Below are positions 10,165 through 20,170 of a stretch of 64,000 nt of DNA, in pieces. Positions within the stretch are counted from its first letter, which is position 1, and each line of letters begins with the position of its first letter. The translations under genes were made by a program, and so were the position numbers. The DNA comes from Acidovorax kalamii (GTDB lineage Bacteria > Pseudomonadota > Gammaproteobacteria > Burkholderiales > Burkholderiaceae_C): NCBI RefSeq assembly GCF_002245625.1, contig NZ_NOIG01000001.1:310001-374000 (forward strand), written 5' to 3'. The notes under the pieces were generated by a model. It ran no database searches. It saw nothing but the letters and a program-made list of their open reading frames with translations, and was not told the DNA's origin.

Positions 10165-10201
10165 TTGGTTGGCGGGGTGAAAACCTGTCTCAGGGTATAA
10201 T
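10165..10201 (+). promoter_or_regulatory. Probable rpsO promoter
   Basis: A perfect -10 hexamer TATAAT lies at 10196-10201. The best -35 candidate, TTGGCG at 10169-10174, is 21 bp away, which is long, so the -35 assignment is weak. It is placed about 105 bp before the rpsO start codon and would produce the structured leader described separately. Confidence 0.45.
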
Positions 10202-10230
10202 CCAAAGGTTTTGCATGGTGCAAGACGCAC

Positions 10231-10291
10231 GCCAGCGGCCGTTCCAGCTGCTGGCGCAAGTAAAACCATGGCCTGCTTTCACGCTAGGCCA
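10231..10291 (+). promoter_or_regulatory. Structured rpsO 5' leader (two hairpins)
   Basis: Two hairpins precede the rpsO ribosome binding site. The first pairs GCCAGC at 10231-10236 with GCTGGC at 10250-10255. The second pairs TGGCCTGC at 10269-10276 with the stretch at 10283-10291, with one bulged base, and ends 6 bases before AAAGG. In other bacteria S15 represses its own translation by binding structured leaders. That this leader does so is my inference. Confidence 0.4.
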
Positions 10292-10306
10292 CATCAAAGG
10301 AAAAAC

Positions 10307-10573
10307 ATGATCGCATCCTCCATCAAGGCTGAAGTTGTCAAGGCGAACGCCCGTGCTGCCAACGACACTGGTAGCCCAGAAGTGCAAGTGGCTCTGCTGA
10401 CCGCTCGCATCAACGAACTGACCCCTCACTTCAAGACACACGCCAAGGACCACCATGGTCGCCGTGGCCTGCTGCGCATGGTGAGCCGTCGTCGCAAGCT
10501 GCTGGATTACCTGAAGGCCAAGGACGCTGACCGTTACACCGCGCTGATCGCCAAGTTGGGTCTGCGCAAGTAA
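10307..10573 (+). CDS. rpsO: 30S ribosomal protein S15
   Basis: S15 is a primary 16S rRNA-binding protein of the small subunit. The 88 residues match the family length. The signature region is present: [15 protein letters not shown] near residue 24, [19 protein letters not shown] near residue 40 and RRRKLLDYL near residue 63. The ATG at 10307 has AAAGG just upstream. Longer in-frame extensions from 10211 have no homology and run through the leader hairpins, so I rejected them. The gene is followed by a strong terminator and then by pnp, the conserved rpsO-pnp order. Confidence 0.97.
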   Translation: MIASSIKAEVVKANARAANDTGSPEVQVALLTARINELTPHFKTHAKDHHGRRGLLRMVSRRRKLLDYLKAKDADRYTALIAKLGLRK

Positions 10574-10588
10574 TTTTCATTGCATGCC

Positions 10589-10627
10589 AAAACGCCTGGG
10601 TTAGTCCGCTAGCTCAGGCGTTTTCTA
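10589..10627 (+). terminator. Intrinsic terminator after rpsO
   Basis: AAAACGCCTG at 10589-10598 pairs perfectly with CAGGCGTTTT at 10615-10624, a 10-bp stem that begins 16 bases after the rpsO stop codon. The T tract is short and interrupted (TTTTCT), so some read-through into pnp is plausible. Confidence 0.75.
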
Positions 10628-10659
10628 CTTCGGAGCCGCAAAACAGAGCGAAGCTGTGT

Positions 10660-10709
10660 CATTCCAATGAAGTTGTTGCCGCTGCATTGTGCAGCACTTC
10701 CCTGGAATG
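10660..10709 (+). promoter_or_regulatory. Nested stem-loop in the pnp leader
   Basis: Three stacked helices are visible: CATTCCA (10660-10666) with TGGAATG (10703-10709), GAAGT (10669-10673) with ACTTC (10696-10700), and GCTGC (10681-10685) with GCAGC (10691-10695) around the loop ATTGT. A 7-base bulge (10674-10680) interrupts the 5' side. In enterobacteria a long stem-loop in the pnp leader is cut by RNase III and lets PNPase control its own mRNA. This element lies in the equivalent place, 71 bases before the pnp start. Confidence 0.5.
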
Positions 10710-10780
10710 GCATCGTGTTCTGAATTGCTCTCCAAGCCAATCTGGTAGGGCACTACCAGCTATTAAAACAGGAGCTGAAC

Positions 10781-13024
10781 ATGAGCATTTTCAACAAAGT
10801 CACCAAGACCTTCCAATGGGGCGACAAGACCGTCATCATGGAAACGGGCGAGATCGCCCGCCAGGCCTCCGGCGCCGTGCTGGTGAACATTGACGACACC
10901 GTGGTGCTGGCCACTGTGGTGGCTTCCAAGTCCGCCAAGCCCGGTCAGGACTTTTTCCCGCTGACGGTGGACTACATCGAGAAGACGTATGCCGCTGGCA
11001 AGATCCCCGGCAGCTTTTTCAAGCGCGAAGCCAAGCCCAGCGAACACGAAACCCTGACCAGCCGCCTGATCGACCGCCCCATCCGCCCGCTGTTCCCCGA
11101 AGGTTTCTTCAATGAAGTGCACGTGGTCATCCACACCATTTCGTTGAACCCCGAAGTGGATGCTGATATTGCTGCCCTGATCGCTACCAGCGCAGCCTTG
11201 GCCATCTCTGGCATTCCGTTCAACGGCCCCATCGGTGCCGCCCGCGTGGGTTACATCAACGGCGAATACGTGCTGAACCCCGGCCAGACTGCGCGCAAGA
11301 ACTCGCAGATGGACTTGGTGGTGGCGGGCACTGAAGCCGCTGTGCTGATGGTCGAATCCGAAGCCCAACAGCTGTCTGAAGAAATCATGCTGGGCGCCGT
11401 GGTGTTTGGTCATGAGCAAGGCAATGTGGCCATCAACGCCATCCACGAACTGGTGCGCGACGCTGGCAAGCCCGTGTGGCAGTGGGAGGCACCTGCCAAG
11501 GACGAAGCCCTGATCGCCAAGGTGGTCGCACTGGCCGACGACAAGCTGCGCGCTGCCTACCAGATCCGCAACAAGCAAGCCCGTACCCAAGCCTGCCGTG
11601 AAGCCTATGCCGCTGTGATGGCTGGCCTCAAGGCTGACGGCGTGGAGTTCGACTCCGTCAAGGTCGAAGGCATGCTGTTCGACATCGAAGCAGGCATCGT
11701 GCGGAGCCAGATTCTGACTGGCGAACCCCGCATCGACGGCCGCGACACCCGCACCGTGCGCCCCATCGAGATCCGCAACAGCGTGCTGCCCCGCGCCCAC
11801 GGCTCGGCCCTGTTCACGCGTGGCGAAACCCAGGCGCTGGTCGTGACCACGCTGGGCACCGAGCGCGATGCACAGCGCATCGACGCGCTGGCCGGCGAGT
11901 ACGAAGACCGCTTCATGATGCACTACAACATGCCTCCCTTCGCCACCGGCGAAGTGGGCCGCATGGGCTCGACCAAGCGCCGCGAAATCGGCCACGGCCG
12001 TCTGGCCAAGCGTGCTCTGGTGGCTGTGCTGCCGACCAAGGAAGAATTCCCCTACACCATGCGTGTGGTGTCGGAAATCACCGAGTCCAATGGCTCCTCG
12101 TCCATGGCTTCGGTGTGCGGCGGCTGCCTGTCGCTGATGGATGCCGGCGTGCCCATGAAGGCGCACGTGGCCGGTATTGCCATGGGTCTGATCAAGGATG
12201 CCAACCGTTTCGCCGTGCTGACCGACATCCTGGGTGACGAAGATCACCTGGGCGACATGGACTTCAAGGTGGCGGGTACCACGGGTGGTATCACGGCCCT
12301 GCAGATGGACATCAAGATCCAGGGCATCACCAAGGAAATCATGCAGGTGGCGCTGGCCCAGGCCAAGGAAGCGCGCATGCACATCCTGGGCAAGATGCAA
12401 GAGGCCATGGGTGAAGCCAAGACCGAAGTGTCGAACTTTGCTCCCAAGCTGTACACCATGAAGATCAACCCCGAGAAGATCCGTGACGTGATCGGCAAGG
12501 GCGGCGCCGTGATCCGCGCGTTGACCGAGGAAACCGGCTGCCAGATCAACATCGAGGAAGACGGCACCATCACCATCGCCGCCACCGACGCTGCCAAGGC
12601 TGACGAAGCCAAGCGCCGCATCGAGCAGATCACGGCCGAGGTCGAGATCGGCAAGATCTACGAAGGCCCTGTGACCAAGATCCTGGACTTTGGCGCACTG
12701 ATCAACCTGCTGCCTGGCAAGGACGGTCTGCTGCACATCAGCCAGATTGCGCACGAGCGCGTCGAGAAGGTGTCCGACTACCTGGCCGAAGGCCAGATCG
12801 TGAAGGTCAAGGTCATGGAAACCGACGAGAAGGGCCGCATCAAGCTGTCGATGAAGGTGCTGGCCGAGCGCCCCGCCGGTGGCAGCGACCGCCCCGCTCC
12901 TGCCGAGCGCGGTGATCGCGAGCCTCGCCGCGACCATGGTCGTGATGGTGGTCGCCAGCCTGCGGAGCAGCAGCAACAACAATCGCTGTTGTCGGACGGT
13001 GCGTCCGAGCAGGTGATTGGCTGA
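10781..13024 (+). CDS. pnp: Polyribonucleotide nucleotidyltransferase (PNPase)
   Basis: PNPase degrades mRNA from the 3' end by phosphorolysis and works in the RNA degradosome. The 747 residues fit the full family architecture: a first RNase PH domain from about residue 12, a helical domain, and a second RNase PH domain near residues 325-460 containing [23 protein letters not shown] domain with the loop IGKGG lies near residue 570, and an S1 domain starts near residue 622 ([18 protein letters not shown]). The tail is low-complexity, with an Arg/Asp-rich stretch and a run of Gln. The ATG at 10781 follows AGGAGCTGAAC. Confidence 0.97.
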   Translation: MSIFNKVTKTFQWGDKTVIMETGEIARQASGAVLVNIDDTVVLATVVASKSAKPGQDFFPLTVDYIEKTYAAGKIPGSFFKREAKPSEHETLTSRLIDRPIRPLFPEGFFNEVHVVIHTISLNPEVDADIAALIATSAALAISGIPFNGPIGAARVGYINGEYVLNPGQTARKNSQMDLVVAGTEAAVLMVESEAQQLSEEIMLGAVVFGHEQGNVAINAIHELVRDAGKPVWQWEAPAKDEALIAKVVALADDKLRAAYQIRNKQARTQACREAYAAVMAGLKADGVEFDSVKVEGMLFDIEAGIVRSQILTGEPRIDGRDTRTVRPIEIRNSVLPRAHGSALFTRGETQALVVTTLGTERDAQRIDALAGEYEDRFMMHYNMPPFATGEVGRMGSTKRREIGHGRLAKRALVAVLPTKEEFPYTMRVVSEITESNGSSSMASVCGGCLSLMDAGVPMKAHVAGIAMGLIKDANRFAVLTDILGDEDHLGDMDFKVAGTTGGITALQMDIKIQGITKEIMQVALAQAKEARMHILGKMQEAMGEAKTEVSNFAPKLYTMKINPEKIRDVIGKGGAVIRALTEETGCQINIEEDGTITIAATDAAKADEAKRRIEQITAEVEIGKIYEGPVTKILDFGALINLLPGKDGLLHISQIAHERVEKVSDYLAEGQIVKVKVMETDEKGRIKLSMKVLAERPAGGSDRPAPAERGDREPRRDHGRDGGRQPAEQQQQQSLLSDGASEQVIG

Positions 13025-13034
13025 GTTGTTGGTT

Positions 13035-13093
13035 GCTATTGATTTTGTAGCTGTCTGCGCTCATCCATAGAGCGCAGGCGGCCTAAATCATTT
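13035..13093 (+). repeat. Palindromic repeat, copy 1 (intergenic, after pnp)
   Basis: This copy starts with GCTATTGATTTTGTAGCTG and ends with GGCGGCCTAAATCATTT. The arms TGCGCTC (13056-13062) and GAGCGCA (13070-13076) are perfectly complementary around ATCCATA. It fills the gap between pnp and the next gene. The family consensus, judged by eye from seven copies, is a flank TTGATAGCTG, a palindromic GCGC core separated by roughly TCCAT, and an outgoing GGCCTATTTTT flank. Confidence 0.65.
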
Positions 13094-13107
13094 CAATCTG
13101 ACTTTCC

Positions 13108-14106
13108 ATGGATCGCAATATGCGTGCAGTCGAGATCACGTCTTTTGGCGGGCCTCAGGTGCTGGCCCTGGGGAATCGCCCCAGGCCGGAGCCAGGCGCG
13201 GGTGAGCTGCTGATCCGCGTTGCCGCCAGTGGCATCAACCGTCCTGACGTGCTTCAGCGCATGGGGCACTACGCGCCACCGCCGGGCACCTCGGACCTAC
13301 CGGGGCTGGAGGTGGCGGGGGTGGTGGAGTCTGGTGATGCCGCGGCGCTGGCCAAGGCGGGCATTCGTGTGGGCGACCGCGTGTGCGCGCTGGTGGCTGG
13401 TGGTGGCTATGCCGAATGGTGTGTCGCCCCTGCGGCTCAGTGTTTGCCGGTGCCCGATGGGCTGAGTGACGTGGAGGCAGCATCGCTGCCGGAGACGTTC
13501 TTCACGGTGTGGAGCAACGTGTTCGATCGAGGTCGCCTGCAGGCGGGTGAGACCTTGCTGGTGCAGGGTGGGACCAGCGGCATTGGCGTCACGGCGATCC
13601 AGTTGGGGCGGGCGCTCGGTGCGGTGGTCATTGCCACGGCGGGCAGCGACGAAAAATGCGCAGCCTGCCTTGCGCTGGGTGCGCACCACGCTATCAATTA
13701 CAAGTCGCAAGACTTTGTGGCAGAGGCGCGGCGCATAACGGAAGGGCGGGGCGTGGATGTGGTGCTCGACATGGTCGCTGGCGACTACGTGGCGCGGGAG
13801 GTGGAGTGTCTGGCCGAAGATGGCCGCCTGGTCATCATCGCGGTGCAGGGCGGGGTCAAGAGTGACTTCAATGCGGGGCTGGTTCTGCGGCGCCGCCTCA
13901 CCATCACCGGGTCTACGTTGCGTCCGCGCTCCGTCGCATTCAAGGGTGCTATTGCCAATGCGTTGCGTGAGCGGGTGTGGCCCTTGTTGGCGGCGGGCAA
14001 GGTGCGCCCAGTTATTCACAGCACGTTTGCTGCGGCAGATGCATCTCAAGCCCATGCCCTGATGGAATCGAACCAGCATATCGGCAAGATTGTTTTGACG
14101 TGGTAA
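13108..14106 (+). CDS. NAD(P)H quinone oxidoreductase (MDR family, zinc-free)
   Basis: This is a cytosolic medium-chain dehydrogenase/reductase of the quinone oxidoreductase group (PIG3-like), expected to pass electrons from NADPH to quinones or related carbonyls. The N-terminal GroES-like fold includes [14 protein letters not shown] near residue 43. The nucleotide-binding motif [20 protein letters not shown] lies near residue 150. No structural or catalytic zinc Cys cluster is visible. The 332 residues are normal length. The ATG at 13108 has a weak ribosome binding site, and a second ATG lies at 13120. It ends 2 bp before tpiA, suggesting coupled expression. Confidence 0.88.
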   Translation: MDRNMRAVEITSFGGPQVLALGNRPRPEPGAGELLIRVAASGINRPDVLQRMGHYAPPPGTSDLPGLEVAGVVESGDAAALAKAGIRVGDRVCALVAGGGYAEWCVAPAAQCLPVPDGLSDVEAASLPETFFTVWSNVFDRGRLQAGETLLVQGGTSGIGVTAIQLGRALGAVVIATAGSDEKCAACLALGAHHAINYKSQDFVAEARRITEGRGVDVVLDMVAGDYVAREVECLAEDGRLVIIAVQGGVKSDFNAGLVLRRRLTITGSTLRPRSVAFKGAIANALRERVWPLLAAGKVRPVIHSTFAAADASQAHALMESNQHIGKIVLTW

Positions 14107-14108
14107 CC

Positions 14109-14858
14109 ATGAACAACAAGAAAAAACTCATCGCAGGCAACTGGAAAATGAATGGCAGCCTGGCTGCCAACGAGGTGTTGCTGAAGGCGCTCATCGCAGG
14201 TCTGGATGATGTGGCTTGCGACGTGGCAGTGGCGGTGCCCGCGCCGTATCTGGCACAAGTGCAGGCGCTCACCGCTGGGACGGTGGTCGCGGTAGCGGCC
14301 CAGGACGTTTCCCGGTACGAGTCGGGGGCCTACACCGGCGAGGTCTCCGTGGCGATGCTGAAGGACTTTGGTGTGCGTTATGCCCTGGTGGGGCACTCGG
14401 AGCGTCGCCAATACCATGGCGAAACCGACGTGGCGGTGGCGGAGAAGGCGCAGCGTGCCCTGGCCGCCGGCGTCACTCCCATCGTTTGTGTGGGGGAAAC
14501 CTTGCAGGAGCGCGAAGCAGGCCAGACCGAAGCCGTGGTCAAGCGCCAGTTGGCGGCGGTGATCCATCTCAATGGTCACTGCATCAGCGAGATCGTGGTG
14601 GCGTACGAGCCTGTTTGGGCCATTGGCACGGGGCGCACGGCATCTCCAGAGCAAGCGCAGGCGGTCCATGCGGTGTTGCGCGCGCAACTCTCGGCAGCCA
14701 GCGAACATGCCGACCGCATTCGCCTGCTGTATGGCGGCAGCATGAATGCGGGCAACGCGGCACAGTTGCTGGCCCAGCCGGACATCGATGGTGGACTGGT
14801 GGGGGGCGCCTCGTTGAAGGCGGCCGACTTTTTGCAAATCATTGCGGCAGCCCGCTAA
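14109..14858 (+). CDS. tpiA: Triosephosphate isomerase
   Basis: This enzyme interconverts dihydroxyacetone phosphate and glyceraldehyde 3-phosphate in glycolysis and gluconeogenesis. The 249 residues begin with [11 protein letters not shown], which carries the substrate-binding Asn and Lys. The catalytic His is in [12 protein letters not shown]. The catalytic Glu is in [15 protein letters not shown], which also starts the flexible loop 6. The phosphate-binding LLYGGSMN and GGASL are present. The start at 14109 is 2 bp after the preceding stop; an upstream extension from 13977 is out of family. Confidence 0.97.
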   Translation: MNNKKKLIAGNWKMNGSLAANEVLLKALIAGLDDVACDVAVAVPAPYLAQVQALTAGTVVAVAAQDVSRYESGAYTGEVSVAMLKDFGVRYALVGHSERRQYHGETDVAVAEKAQRALAAGVTPIVCVGETLQEREAGQTEAVVKRQLAAVIHLNGHCISEIVVAYEPVWAIGTGRTASPEQAQAVHAVLRAQLSAASEHADRIRLLYGGSMNAGNAAQLLAQPDIDGGLVGGASLKAADFLQIIAAAR

Positions 14859-14894
14859 GGCTGCCGAAGCTATTCAATCAGGAGTGAACAGAGA

Positions 14895-15257
14895 ATGAAC
14901 GTGATCGTGAATGTGATTTTGGCGGTGCAGATGTTGGCGGCGCTGGTGATGATTGGCCTGATCCTCATCCAGCATGGCAAGGGGGCTGACATGGGCGCCG
15001 CATTTGGCAGCGGAAGCTCGGGCAGCCTGTTTGGCGCCAGTGGCAGTGCCAACTTCTTGTCGCGCAGTACGGGGGTGTTGGCCGCAGTCTTTTTTGTGTC
15101 CACGCTGGCGCTGGCCTATTTTGGCAACGCCCGCCCGGCCAGCTCTGGCAGTGTGCTGGAGGCGCCTGCTGCTGTGGCGCCCGCCGCTGCGACTCCAGAT
15201 GCTGCAGTTGCTCCTGCTGTGCCTGCATCGGGCGCGGCGCAAATTCCGACCAAATAA
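14895..15257 (+). CDS. secG: Preprotein translocase subunit SecG
   Basis: SecG is the small membrane partner of SecY and SecE that assists protein export across the inner membrane. Two membrane helices are visible: residues 4-24 (ILAVQMLAALVMIGLILIQ) and about 57-77. Between them lies the family's Gly/Ser-rich linker with GADMGAAFGSGSSGSLFG. The C-terminal Ala/Pro-rich tail after residue 82 is longer than in E. coli but common in this lineage. A good AGGAG precedes the ATG. The tpiA-secG-tRNA-Leu order is typical of proteobacteria. Confidence 0.95.
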   Translation: MNVIVNVILAVQMLAALVMIGLILIQHGKGADMGAAFGSGSSGSLFGASGSANFLSRSTGVLAAVFFVSTLALAYFGNARPASSGSVLEAPAAVAPAAATPDAAVAPAVPASGAAQIPTK

Positions 15258-15273
15258 TCTGCACTAAATTGGG

Positions 15274-15298
15274 CCCTGCAAGCTGAAGCAGGGTTTTT
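15274..15298 (+). terminator. Intrinsic terminator after secG
   Basis: CCCTGC at 15274-15279 pairs with GCAGGG at 15288-15293 around an 8-base loop, followed by TTTTT. It lies 17 bases after the secG stop and separates secG from the tRNA and the nuo operon. Confidence 0.75.
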
Positions 15299-15371
15299 CC
15301 GGAGTAGAATCCGGGATTGTCTGGAAAGCCAAAACCGCAAGGTTCCTCATGCCATCCAGACGCAGCAACCA

Positions 15372-15456
15372 GCCGTCGTGGTGAAATTGGTAGACACGCT
15401 ATCTTGAGGGGGTAGTGGCGAAAGCTGTGCGAGTTCGAGTCTCGCCGACGGCACCA
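15372..15456 (+). tRNA. tRNA-Leu (anticodon GAG), CCA encoded
   Basis: The acceptor arms GCCGTCG (15372-15378) and CGACGGC (15446-15452) pair fully, followed by the discriminator A and an encoded CCA. The anticodon stem CTATC/GGTAG encloses the loop TTGAGGG, so the anticodon is GAG at 15406-15408. A long variable arm (TGGCGAAAGCTGT region) marks it as class II, as expected for leucine. The T arm contains GTTCGAGTC. It lies just upstream of nuoA, a common arrangement in betaproteobacteria. Confidence 0.97.
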
Positions 15457-15529
15457 AAACAAAGGCCTCCCCGCATGACCCATCCGGGCTCATGTCGGGC
15501 AAGGCTACAGCGGTGAGCACATCCTCAAG

Positions 15530-15889
15530 ATGAACCTCGATCAGTACCTCCCCGTCCTTTTGTTCATCTTGGTTGGCATCGCCGTTGGCGTTGTCCCCCT
15601 CGTACTCGGTTACATACTGGGCCCCAATCGCCCGGATGCCGCAAAGAACTCCCCCTACGAATGTGGCTTTGAAGCCTTCGAGGATGCGCGCATGAAGTTC
15701 GATGTGCGCTACTACCTCGTGGCCATTCTCTTCATTCTGTTCGACCTCGAAATCGCATTCCTCTTCCCCTGGGCGGTAACGCTGCATGATGTGGGCATGG
15801 CGGGCTTCGTGGCGGTCGTGATCTTCCTGGCCATCCTCGTCGTGGGCTTTGCCTACGAGTGGAAAAAGGGTGCCCTGGATTGGGAATGA
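15530..15889 (+). CDS. nuoA: NADH-quinone oxidoreductase subunit A
   Basis: NuoA is a small inner-membrane subunit at the junction of the membrane and peripheral arms of complex I. The 119 residues have three hydrophobic helices (about 7-29, 62-85, 90-112). The conserved [23 protein letters not shown], which borders the quinone site, starts near residue 41 (seen in parts KNSPYECGF and [10 protein letters not shown]). It is the first gene of the nuo operon and starts 73 bp after the tRNA. Confidence 0.96.
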   Translation: MNLDQYLPVLLFILVGIAVGVVPLVLGYILGPNRPDAAKNSPYECGFEAFEDARMKFDVRYYLVAILFILFDLEIAFLFPWAVTLHDVGMAGFVAVVIFLAILVVGFAYEWKKGALDWE

Positions 15890-15914
15890 GCGGGCTTCAA
15901 CAAGGATCGATGCA

Positions 15915-16394
15915 ATGATTGAAGGCGTGATGAAGGAAGGCTTCATCACCACGAGTTACGACTCCGTGGTGAATTGGGCCAAGACCGGTTCTCTGTGGCC
16001 GATGACTTTTGGTCTGGCCTGTTGTGCTGTCGAGATGATGCACGCGGCAGCGGCCCGCTATGACATCGGCCGCTTCGGCGCCGAAGTGTTCCGTGCCAGC
16101 CCCCGCCAGTCCGACCTGATGATCGTGGCCGGCACGCTGTGCAACAAGATGGCACCGGCGCTGCGCAAGGTGTACGACCAGATGTCCGAGCCCCGCTGGG
16201 TGCTGTCGATGGGTTCATGCGCCAATGGCGGTGGTTACTACCACTACAGCTACTCCGTGGTGCGTGGGTGCGATCGCATTGTGCCTGTGGATGTGTATGT
16301 GCCAGGCTGCCCACCCACGGCAGAAGCGCTGATCTACGGGATCATCCAGCTGCAGCAGAAGATTCGCCGCACCAACACCATTGCTCGTGTCTGA
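15915..16394 (+). CDS. nuoB: NADH-quinone oxidoreductase subunit B
   Basis: NuoB binds the terminal iron-sulfur cluster N2, which hands electrons to quinone. The cluster residues are visible: the adjacent Cys pair in [10 protein letters not shown] near residue 36, GSCANGGG near residue 100 and [10 protein letters not shown] near residue 131. The 159 residues begin at the ATG at 15915; the longer frame from 15849 overlaps nuoA without homology. It is 25 bp downstream of nuoA. Confidence 0.97.
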   Translation: MIEGVMKEGFITTSYDSVVNWAKTGSLWPMTFGLACCAVEMMHAAAARYDIGRFGAEVFRASPRQSDLMIVAGTLCNKMAPALRKVYDQMSEPRWVLSMGSCANGGGYYHYSYSVVRGCDRIVPVDVYVPGCPPTAEALIYGIIQLQQKIRRTNTIARV

Positions 16395-16404
16395 AGGGTT
16401 GATG

Positions 16405-17013
16405 ATGACTGCTGTTGCCATTCGGCCTGAAAAACTCAAAGACAATATCGCTGCAGCGCTGGGCGCCAAGGTGCGCCAGATCACGGTGGCTCTGGATGAA
16501 GTCACGCTGGTGGTGTCTGCTGCCGACTACCTGGATGCCATGCGCCTGCTGCGCGACGCCGAAGGATGCCGCTTCGAGCAATTGGTGGATCTGTGCGGTG
16601 TGGATTACTCCGCGTATGGCGATGCGGTGAACGAAGGGGCACGTTACTGTGTGGTGTCGCACCTGCTGTCGGTGAGCCTCAATCAGCGTGTGCGCGTGAA
16701 GGTGTTTTGCGCCGACGATGACTTCCCTGTGGTGGCGTCGGTCTCCGATCTGTGGAACTCGGCCAACTGGTACGAGCGCGAGGCGTTCGATCTGTTTGGC
16801 ATCGTGTTCGATGGTCACAACGACTTGCGCCGCATCCTGACCGACTATGGCTTCATTGGCCATCCCTTCCGCAAGGACTTCCCGTTGTCGGGTCATGTCG
16901 AGATGCGCTACGACGCCGAGCAGCGCCGAGTGGTCTACGAACCCGTCTCGATCGAGCCGCGCGAGATCACGCCGCGCATCATCCGTGAAGACAAGTACGG
17001 AGGCCTGCACTGA
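16405..17013 (+). CDS. nuoC: NADH-quinone oxidoreductase subunit C
   Basis: NuoC is a peripheral-arm subunit of complex I that packs against NuoD. Two adjacent ATGs lie at 16402 and 16405; I chose 16405 because GAAGGG then sits six bases upstream. The 30-kDa-subunit signature is present as [18 protein letters not shown] in two adjoining parts, followed by the [20 protein letters not shown] region near residue 145. The length is about 202 residues. Here nuoC and nuoD are separate genes, not fused as in E. coli. Confidence 0.95.
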   Translation: MTAVAIRPEKLKDNIAAALGAKVRQITVALDEVTLVVSAADYLDAMRLLRDAEGCRFEQLVDLCGVDYSAYGDAVNEGARYCVVSHLLSVSLNQRVRVKVFCADDDFPVVASVSDLWNSANWYEREAFDLFGIVFDGHNDLRRILTDYGFIGHPFRKDFPLSGHVEMRYDAEQRRVVYEPVSIEPREITPRIIREDKYGGLH

Positions 17014-17040
17014 GGCGCTCGGCGCCCCATGTGAACCATC

Positions 17041-18294
17041 ATGGCTGAAATCAAGAACTACTCCCTGAACTTTGGTCCGCAGCATCCGGCAGCGCACGGT
17101 GTGCTGCGCTTGGTGCTGGAGCTGGACGGCGAAGTCGTGCAGCGTGCCGACCCGCACATTGGCCTGCTGCACCGTGCTACCGAAAAGCTGGCCGAGCACA
17201 AGACCTACATCCAGTCGCTGCCCTACATGGATCGTTTGGACTACGTGTCCATGATGTCCAATGAGCACGCGTACTGCCTGGCCATCGAGAAGCTGCTGGG
17301 GCTGGAAGTCCCGGTGCGCGCACAGTACATCCGCGTGATGTTCTCCGAGATCACACGCCTGCTGAACCACCTGATGTGGCTGGGCTCGCACGGCAACGAC
17401 TGCGGCAGCTCCACCATCCTGATCTACACCTTCCGCGAGCGTGAAGACCTGTTCGATATGTACGAAGCAGTCTCCGGCGCGCGTATGCATGCGGCGTACT
17501 TCCGTCCGGGGGGCGTCTATCGCGACCTGCCGGACAGCATGCCGCAGTACAAGGTCAGCAAGATCAAGAATGCCAAGGCATTGGAGGCGCTGAATCAGAA
17601 CCGCCAGGGTTCGCTGCTGGACTTTATCGACGACTTCACGAAGCGCTTCCCTGGTTGCGTGGACGAGTACGAGACGCTGCTCACCGACAACCGTATCTGG
17701 AAGCAGCGCACCGTGGGTATTGGCGTGGTGCCACCCGAGCGTGCGCTGAATCTGGGCATGACCGGTCCCATGATCCGTGGCTCCGGCATTGCCTGGGACC
17801 TGCGCAAGACGCAGCCCTACGATGTGTACGACCGCGTGGATTTTGATGTGCCTGTGGGCAAGACCGGCGACTGCTACGACCGCTATCTGGTGCGTGTGCA
17901 GGAGATGCGCGAGTCCAACCGCATCATCAAGCAGTGCGTGGACTGGCTGCGCGCCAATCCGGGCCCTGTCATCACTGACAACCACAAGGTGGCGGCACCT
18001 GCTCGCGAATCCATGAAGTCCAACATGGAAGAGCTGATCCACCATTTCAAGCTCTTCACCGAAGGTTTCCACGTGCCCGAAGGCGAAGCCTATGCCGCTG
18101 TGGAACACCCCAAGGGCGAGTTTGGCATCTATCTGGTCAGCGATGGCGCCAACAAACCTTACCGCCTCAAGATTCGTGCGCCTGGTTTTGCGCATCTCGC
18201 CACCTTGGACGAAATGGCCCGTGGCCACATGATCGCCGACGCCGTGGCCATCATTGGCACCATGGATATCGTGTTCGGGGAGATCGACCGATGA
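17041..18294 (+). CDS. nuoD: NADH-quinone oxidoreductase subunit D
   Basis: NuoD is the 49-kDa subunit that forms the quinone-binding pocket together with NuoB. It has 417 residues. The family motif [21 protein letters not shown] starts near residue 11 (seen as [11 protein letters not shown]), with [14 protein letters not shown] following. The C-terminal [18 protein letters not shown] and [18 protein letters not shown] (end of protein) are also typical. The stop overlaps the nuoE start by four bases. Confidence 0.97.
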   Translation: MAEIKNYSLNFGPQHPAAHGVLRLVLELDGEVVQRADPHIGLLHRATEKLAEHKTYIQSLPYMDRLDYVSMMSNEHAYCLAIEKLLGLEVPVRAQYIRVMFSEITRLLNHLMWLGSHGNDCGSSTILIYTFREREDLFDMYEAVSGARMHAAYFRPGGVYRDLPDSMPQYKVSKIKNAKALEALNQNRQGSLLDFIDDFTKRFPGCVDEYETLLTDNRIWKQRTVGIGVVPPERALNLGMTGPMIRGSGIAWDLRKTQPYDVYDRVDFDVPVGKTGDCYDRYLVRVQEMRESNRIIKQCVDWLRANPGPVITDNHKVAAPARESMKSNMEELIHHFKLFTEGFHVPEGEAYAAVEHPKGEFGIYLVSDGANKPYRLKIRAPGFAHLATLDEMARGHMIADAVAIIGTMDIVFGEIDR

Positions 18295-18800
18295 ACAGCA
18301 GCAATACCAAGATCACCGAGGCGACGCTGGCGCGCTTTGCACGAGAAGTGGCCAAGTACCCGCCCGAGCAAGCGCAGTCGGCCGTGATGGCCTGTCTGTC
18401 CATCGTGCAGCAGGAGCAGGGCTGGGTCAGCGCCGAGAGCGAGGCCGTGATCGCCGACTACCTGGGCATGGCCCAGATCGCGGTGCACGAAGTCACCACG
18501 TTCTACAACATGTACAACCAGCAGCCGACGGGCAAGTACAAGCTCAACGTTTGCACCAACCTGCCTTGCCAGTTGCGCGACGGTCAGAAGGCGCTGCACC
18601 ACCTTGAAAAGAAGCTCGGCGTGGCCATGGGCGAGACCACGGCTGACGGCCTGTTCACCCTGCAGCAGTGCGAATGCCTGGGCGCCTGCGCCGATGCGCC
18701 CGTGATGCTCGTCAATGACCGCACGATGTGCAGCTTCATGGACAACGACAAGCTCGATCAACTGGTAGACGGCCTGCGCGCGGCGGAAGGACAAGCATGA
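18291..18800 (+). CDS. nuoE: NADH-quinone oxidoreductase subunit E
   Basis: NuoE is the 24-kDa subunit carrying the 2Fe-2S cluster N1a next to the FMN site. The four cluster Cys are visible in CTNLPC near residue 86 and in CECLGAC near residue 125. The N-terminal helical domain contains [16 protein letters not shown]. It has 169 residues and overlaps both neighbours (ATGA with nuoD, and the nuoF ATG inside its last codons), so translation is probably coupled. Confidence 0.96.
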   Translation: MNSSNTKITEATLARFAREVAKYPPEQAQSAVMACLSIVQQEQGWVSAESEAVIADYLGMAQIAVHEVTTFYNMYNQQPTGKYKLNVCTNLPCQLRDGQKALHHLEKKLGVAMGETTADGLFTLQQCECLGACADAPVMLVNDRTMCSFMDNDKLDQLVDGLRAAEGQA

Positions 18801-20155
18801 CCACTGCTGCACAGATCCTCTCGCAGTTCCAGGCCACAGGCGTCCAGACCTGCTTCCACGACCGCCACATCAACCCGCAGATTTACGCGGGCCTGGACGG
18901 CACGAACTGGAGCATCAAGGACTACGAAGCGCGCGGCGGCTACGCGGCGCTGCGCAAGATCCTGGGCACCGACGGCGCTGAGTCGCTCACACAGGACCAG
19001 GTCATCGCTACCGTCAAGGAATCGGGCCTGCGTGGCCGCGGCGGTGCGGGCTTCCCCACCGGTCTCAAGTGGAGCTTCATGCCCCGCTCGTTCCCTGGCC
19101 AGAAGTACCTCGTCTGCAATTCCGACGAAGGTGAGCCGGGCACGTGCAAGGACCGTGACATCCTGCAGTTCAACCCGCACATCGTCATCGAAGGCATGAT
19201 CATCGCCGCCTACGCGATGGGCATTTCCGTGGGCTACAACTACATCCACGGCGAGATCTTCCAGACCTACGACCGCTTCGAGGCGGCGCTGGAAGAGGCG
19301 CGCGCTGCGGGATACCTGGGCGACAAGATCCTGGGCAGCAACTTCAGCTTCCAGCTCCATGCGGCGCACGGCTTCGGTGCCTACATCTGCGGCGAAGAGA
19401 CTGCGCTGCTCGAATCGCTGGAAGGCAAGAAGGGTCAGCCCCGCTTCAAACCACCGTTCCCTGCGAGCTTCGGCCTCTACGGCAAGCCCACCACGATCAA
19501 CAACACCGAGACCTTCGCGGCTGTGCCGTGGATCATTCGCAACGGTGGCGCAGCGTATCTGGAGTGCGGCAAGCCCAACAACGGCGGCACCAAGATTTTC
19601 TCGGTCTCTGGCGACGTCGAGAAGCCCGGCAACTACGAAGTGCCTCTGGGTACGCCGTTCGCCAAGCTGCTTGAACTGGCCGGTGGTGTGCGCAAGGGCC
19701 GCCAGCTCAAGGCCGTGATTCCTGGTGGCTCGTCTGCCCCCGTGCTGCCCGCGTCCATCATCATGGAATGCACGATGGACTATGACTCCATCGCCAAGGC
19801 CGGCTCCATGCTGGGCTCGGGTGCTGTGATCGTGATGGACGACTCCCGCAGCATGGTCGAGAGCCTGCTGCGCCTGTCGTACTTCTACTCGCACGAATCC
19901 TGCGGCCAGTGCACGCCCTGCCGCGAAGGCACGGGCTGGATGTGGCGCGTGATCGACCGGATCCAGCATGGCCAGGGACGCGAAGGCGACCTTAACCTGC
20001 TCAATTCGGTGGCGGACAACATCCAAGGCCGCACCATCTGTGCGCTGGGTGACGCGGCGGCCATGCCGGTGCGCGCCATGATCAAGCACTTCCGTCCGGA
20101 ATTCGAAGCGCTGATCCGCCAAGAGAAGACCCCTCAGGCTTCCACCTCCGCCTGA
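18797..20155 (+). CDS. nuoF: NADH-quinone oxidoreductase subunit F
   Basis: NuoF holds the NADH site, the FMN and the 4Fe-4S cluster N3, the entry point of electrons into complex I. The NADH-binding [13 protein letters not shown] lies near residue 79, the FMN-related [17 protein letters not shown] near residue 107, and the cluster Cys in [14 protein letters not shown] near residue 368 with a fourth Cys in TICALGD. The start at 18797 gives 452 residues and overlaps the nuoE stop. Confidence 0.97.
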   Translation: MTTAAQILSQFQATGVQTCFHDRHINPQIYAGLDGTNWSIKDYEARGGYAALRKILGTDGAESLTQDQVIATVKESGLRGRGGAGFPTGLKWSFMPRSFPGQKYLVCNSDEGEPGTCKDRDILQFNPHIVIEGMIIAAYAMGISVGYNYIHGEIFQTYDRFEAALEEARAAGYLGDKILGSNFSFQLHAAHGFGAYICGEETALLESLEGKKGQPRFKPPFPASFGLYGKPTTINNTETFAAVPWIIRNGGAAYLECGKPNNGGTKIFSVSGDVEKPGNYEVPLGTPFAKLLELAGGVRKGRQLKAVIPGGSSAPVLPASIIMECTMDYDSIAKAGSMLGSGAVIVMDDSRSMVESLLRLSYFYSHESCGQCTPCREGTGWMWRVIDRIQHGQGREGDLNLLNSVADNIQGRTICALGDAAAMPVRAMIKHFRPEFEALIRQEKTPQASTSA

Positions 20156-20170
20156 TCGCGAGAAACGCAT

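Noticed and set aside
9608..10259. Two overlapping minus-strand frames in the gene-poor stretch
   Set aside because: Pro/Thr/Arg-rich translation, no signal peptide or domain, no ribosome binding site; one runs into the rpsO leader.
10763..12982. 739-residue open frame opposite pnp
   Set aside because: Antisense to pnp and without any domain; explained by codon bias.
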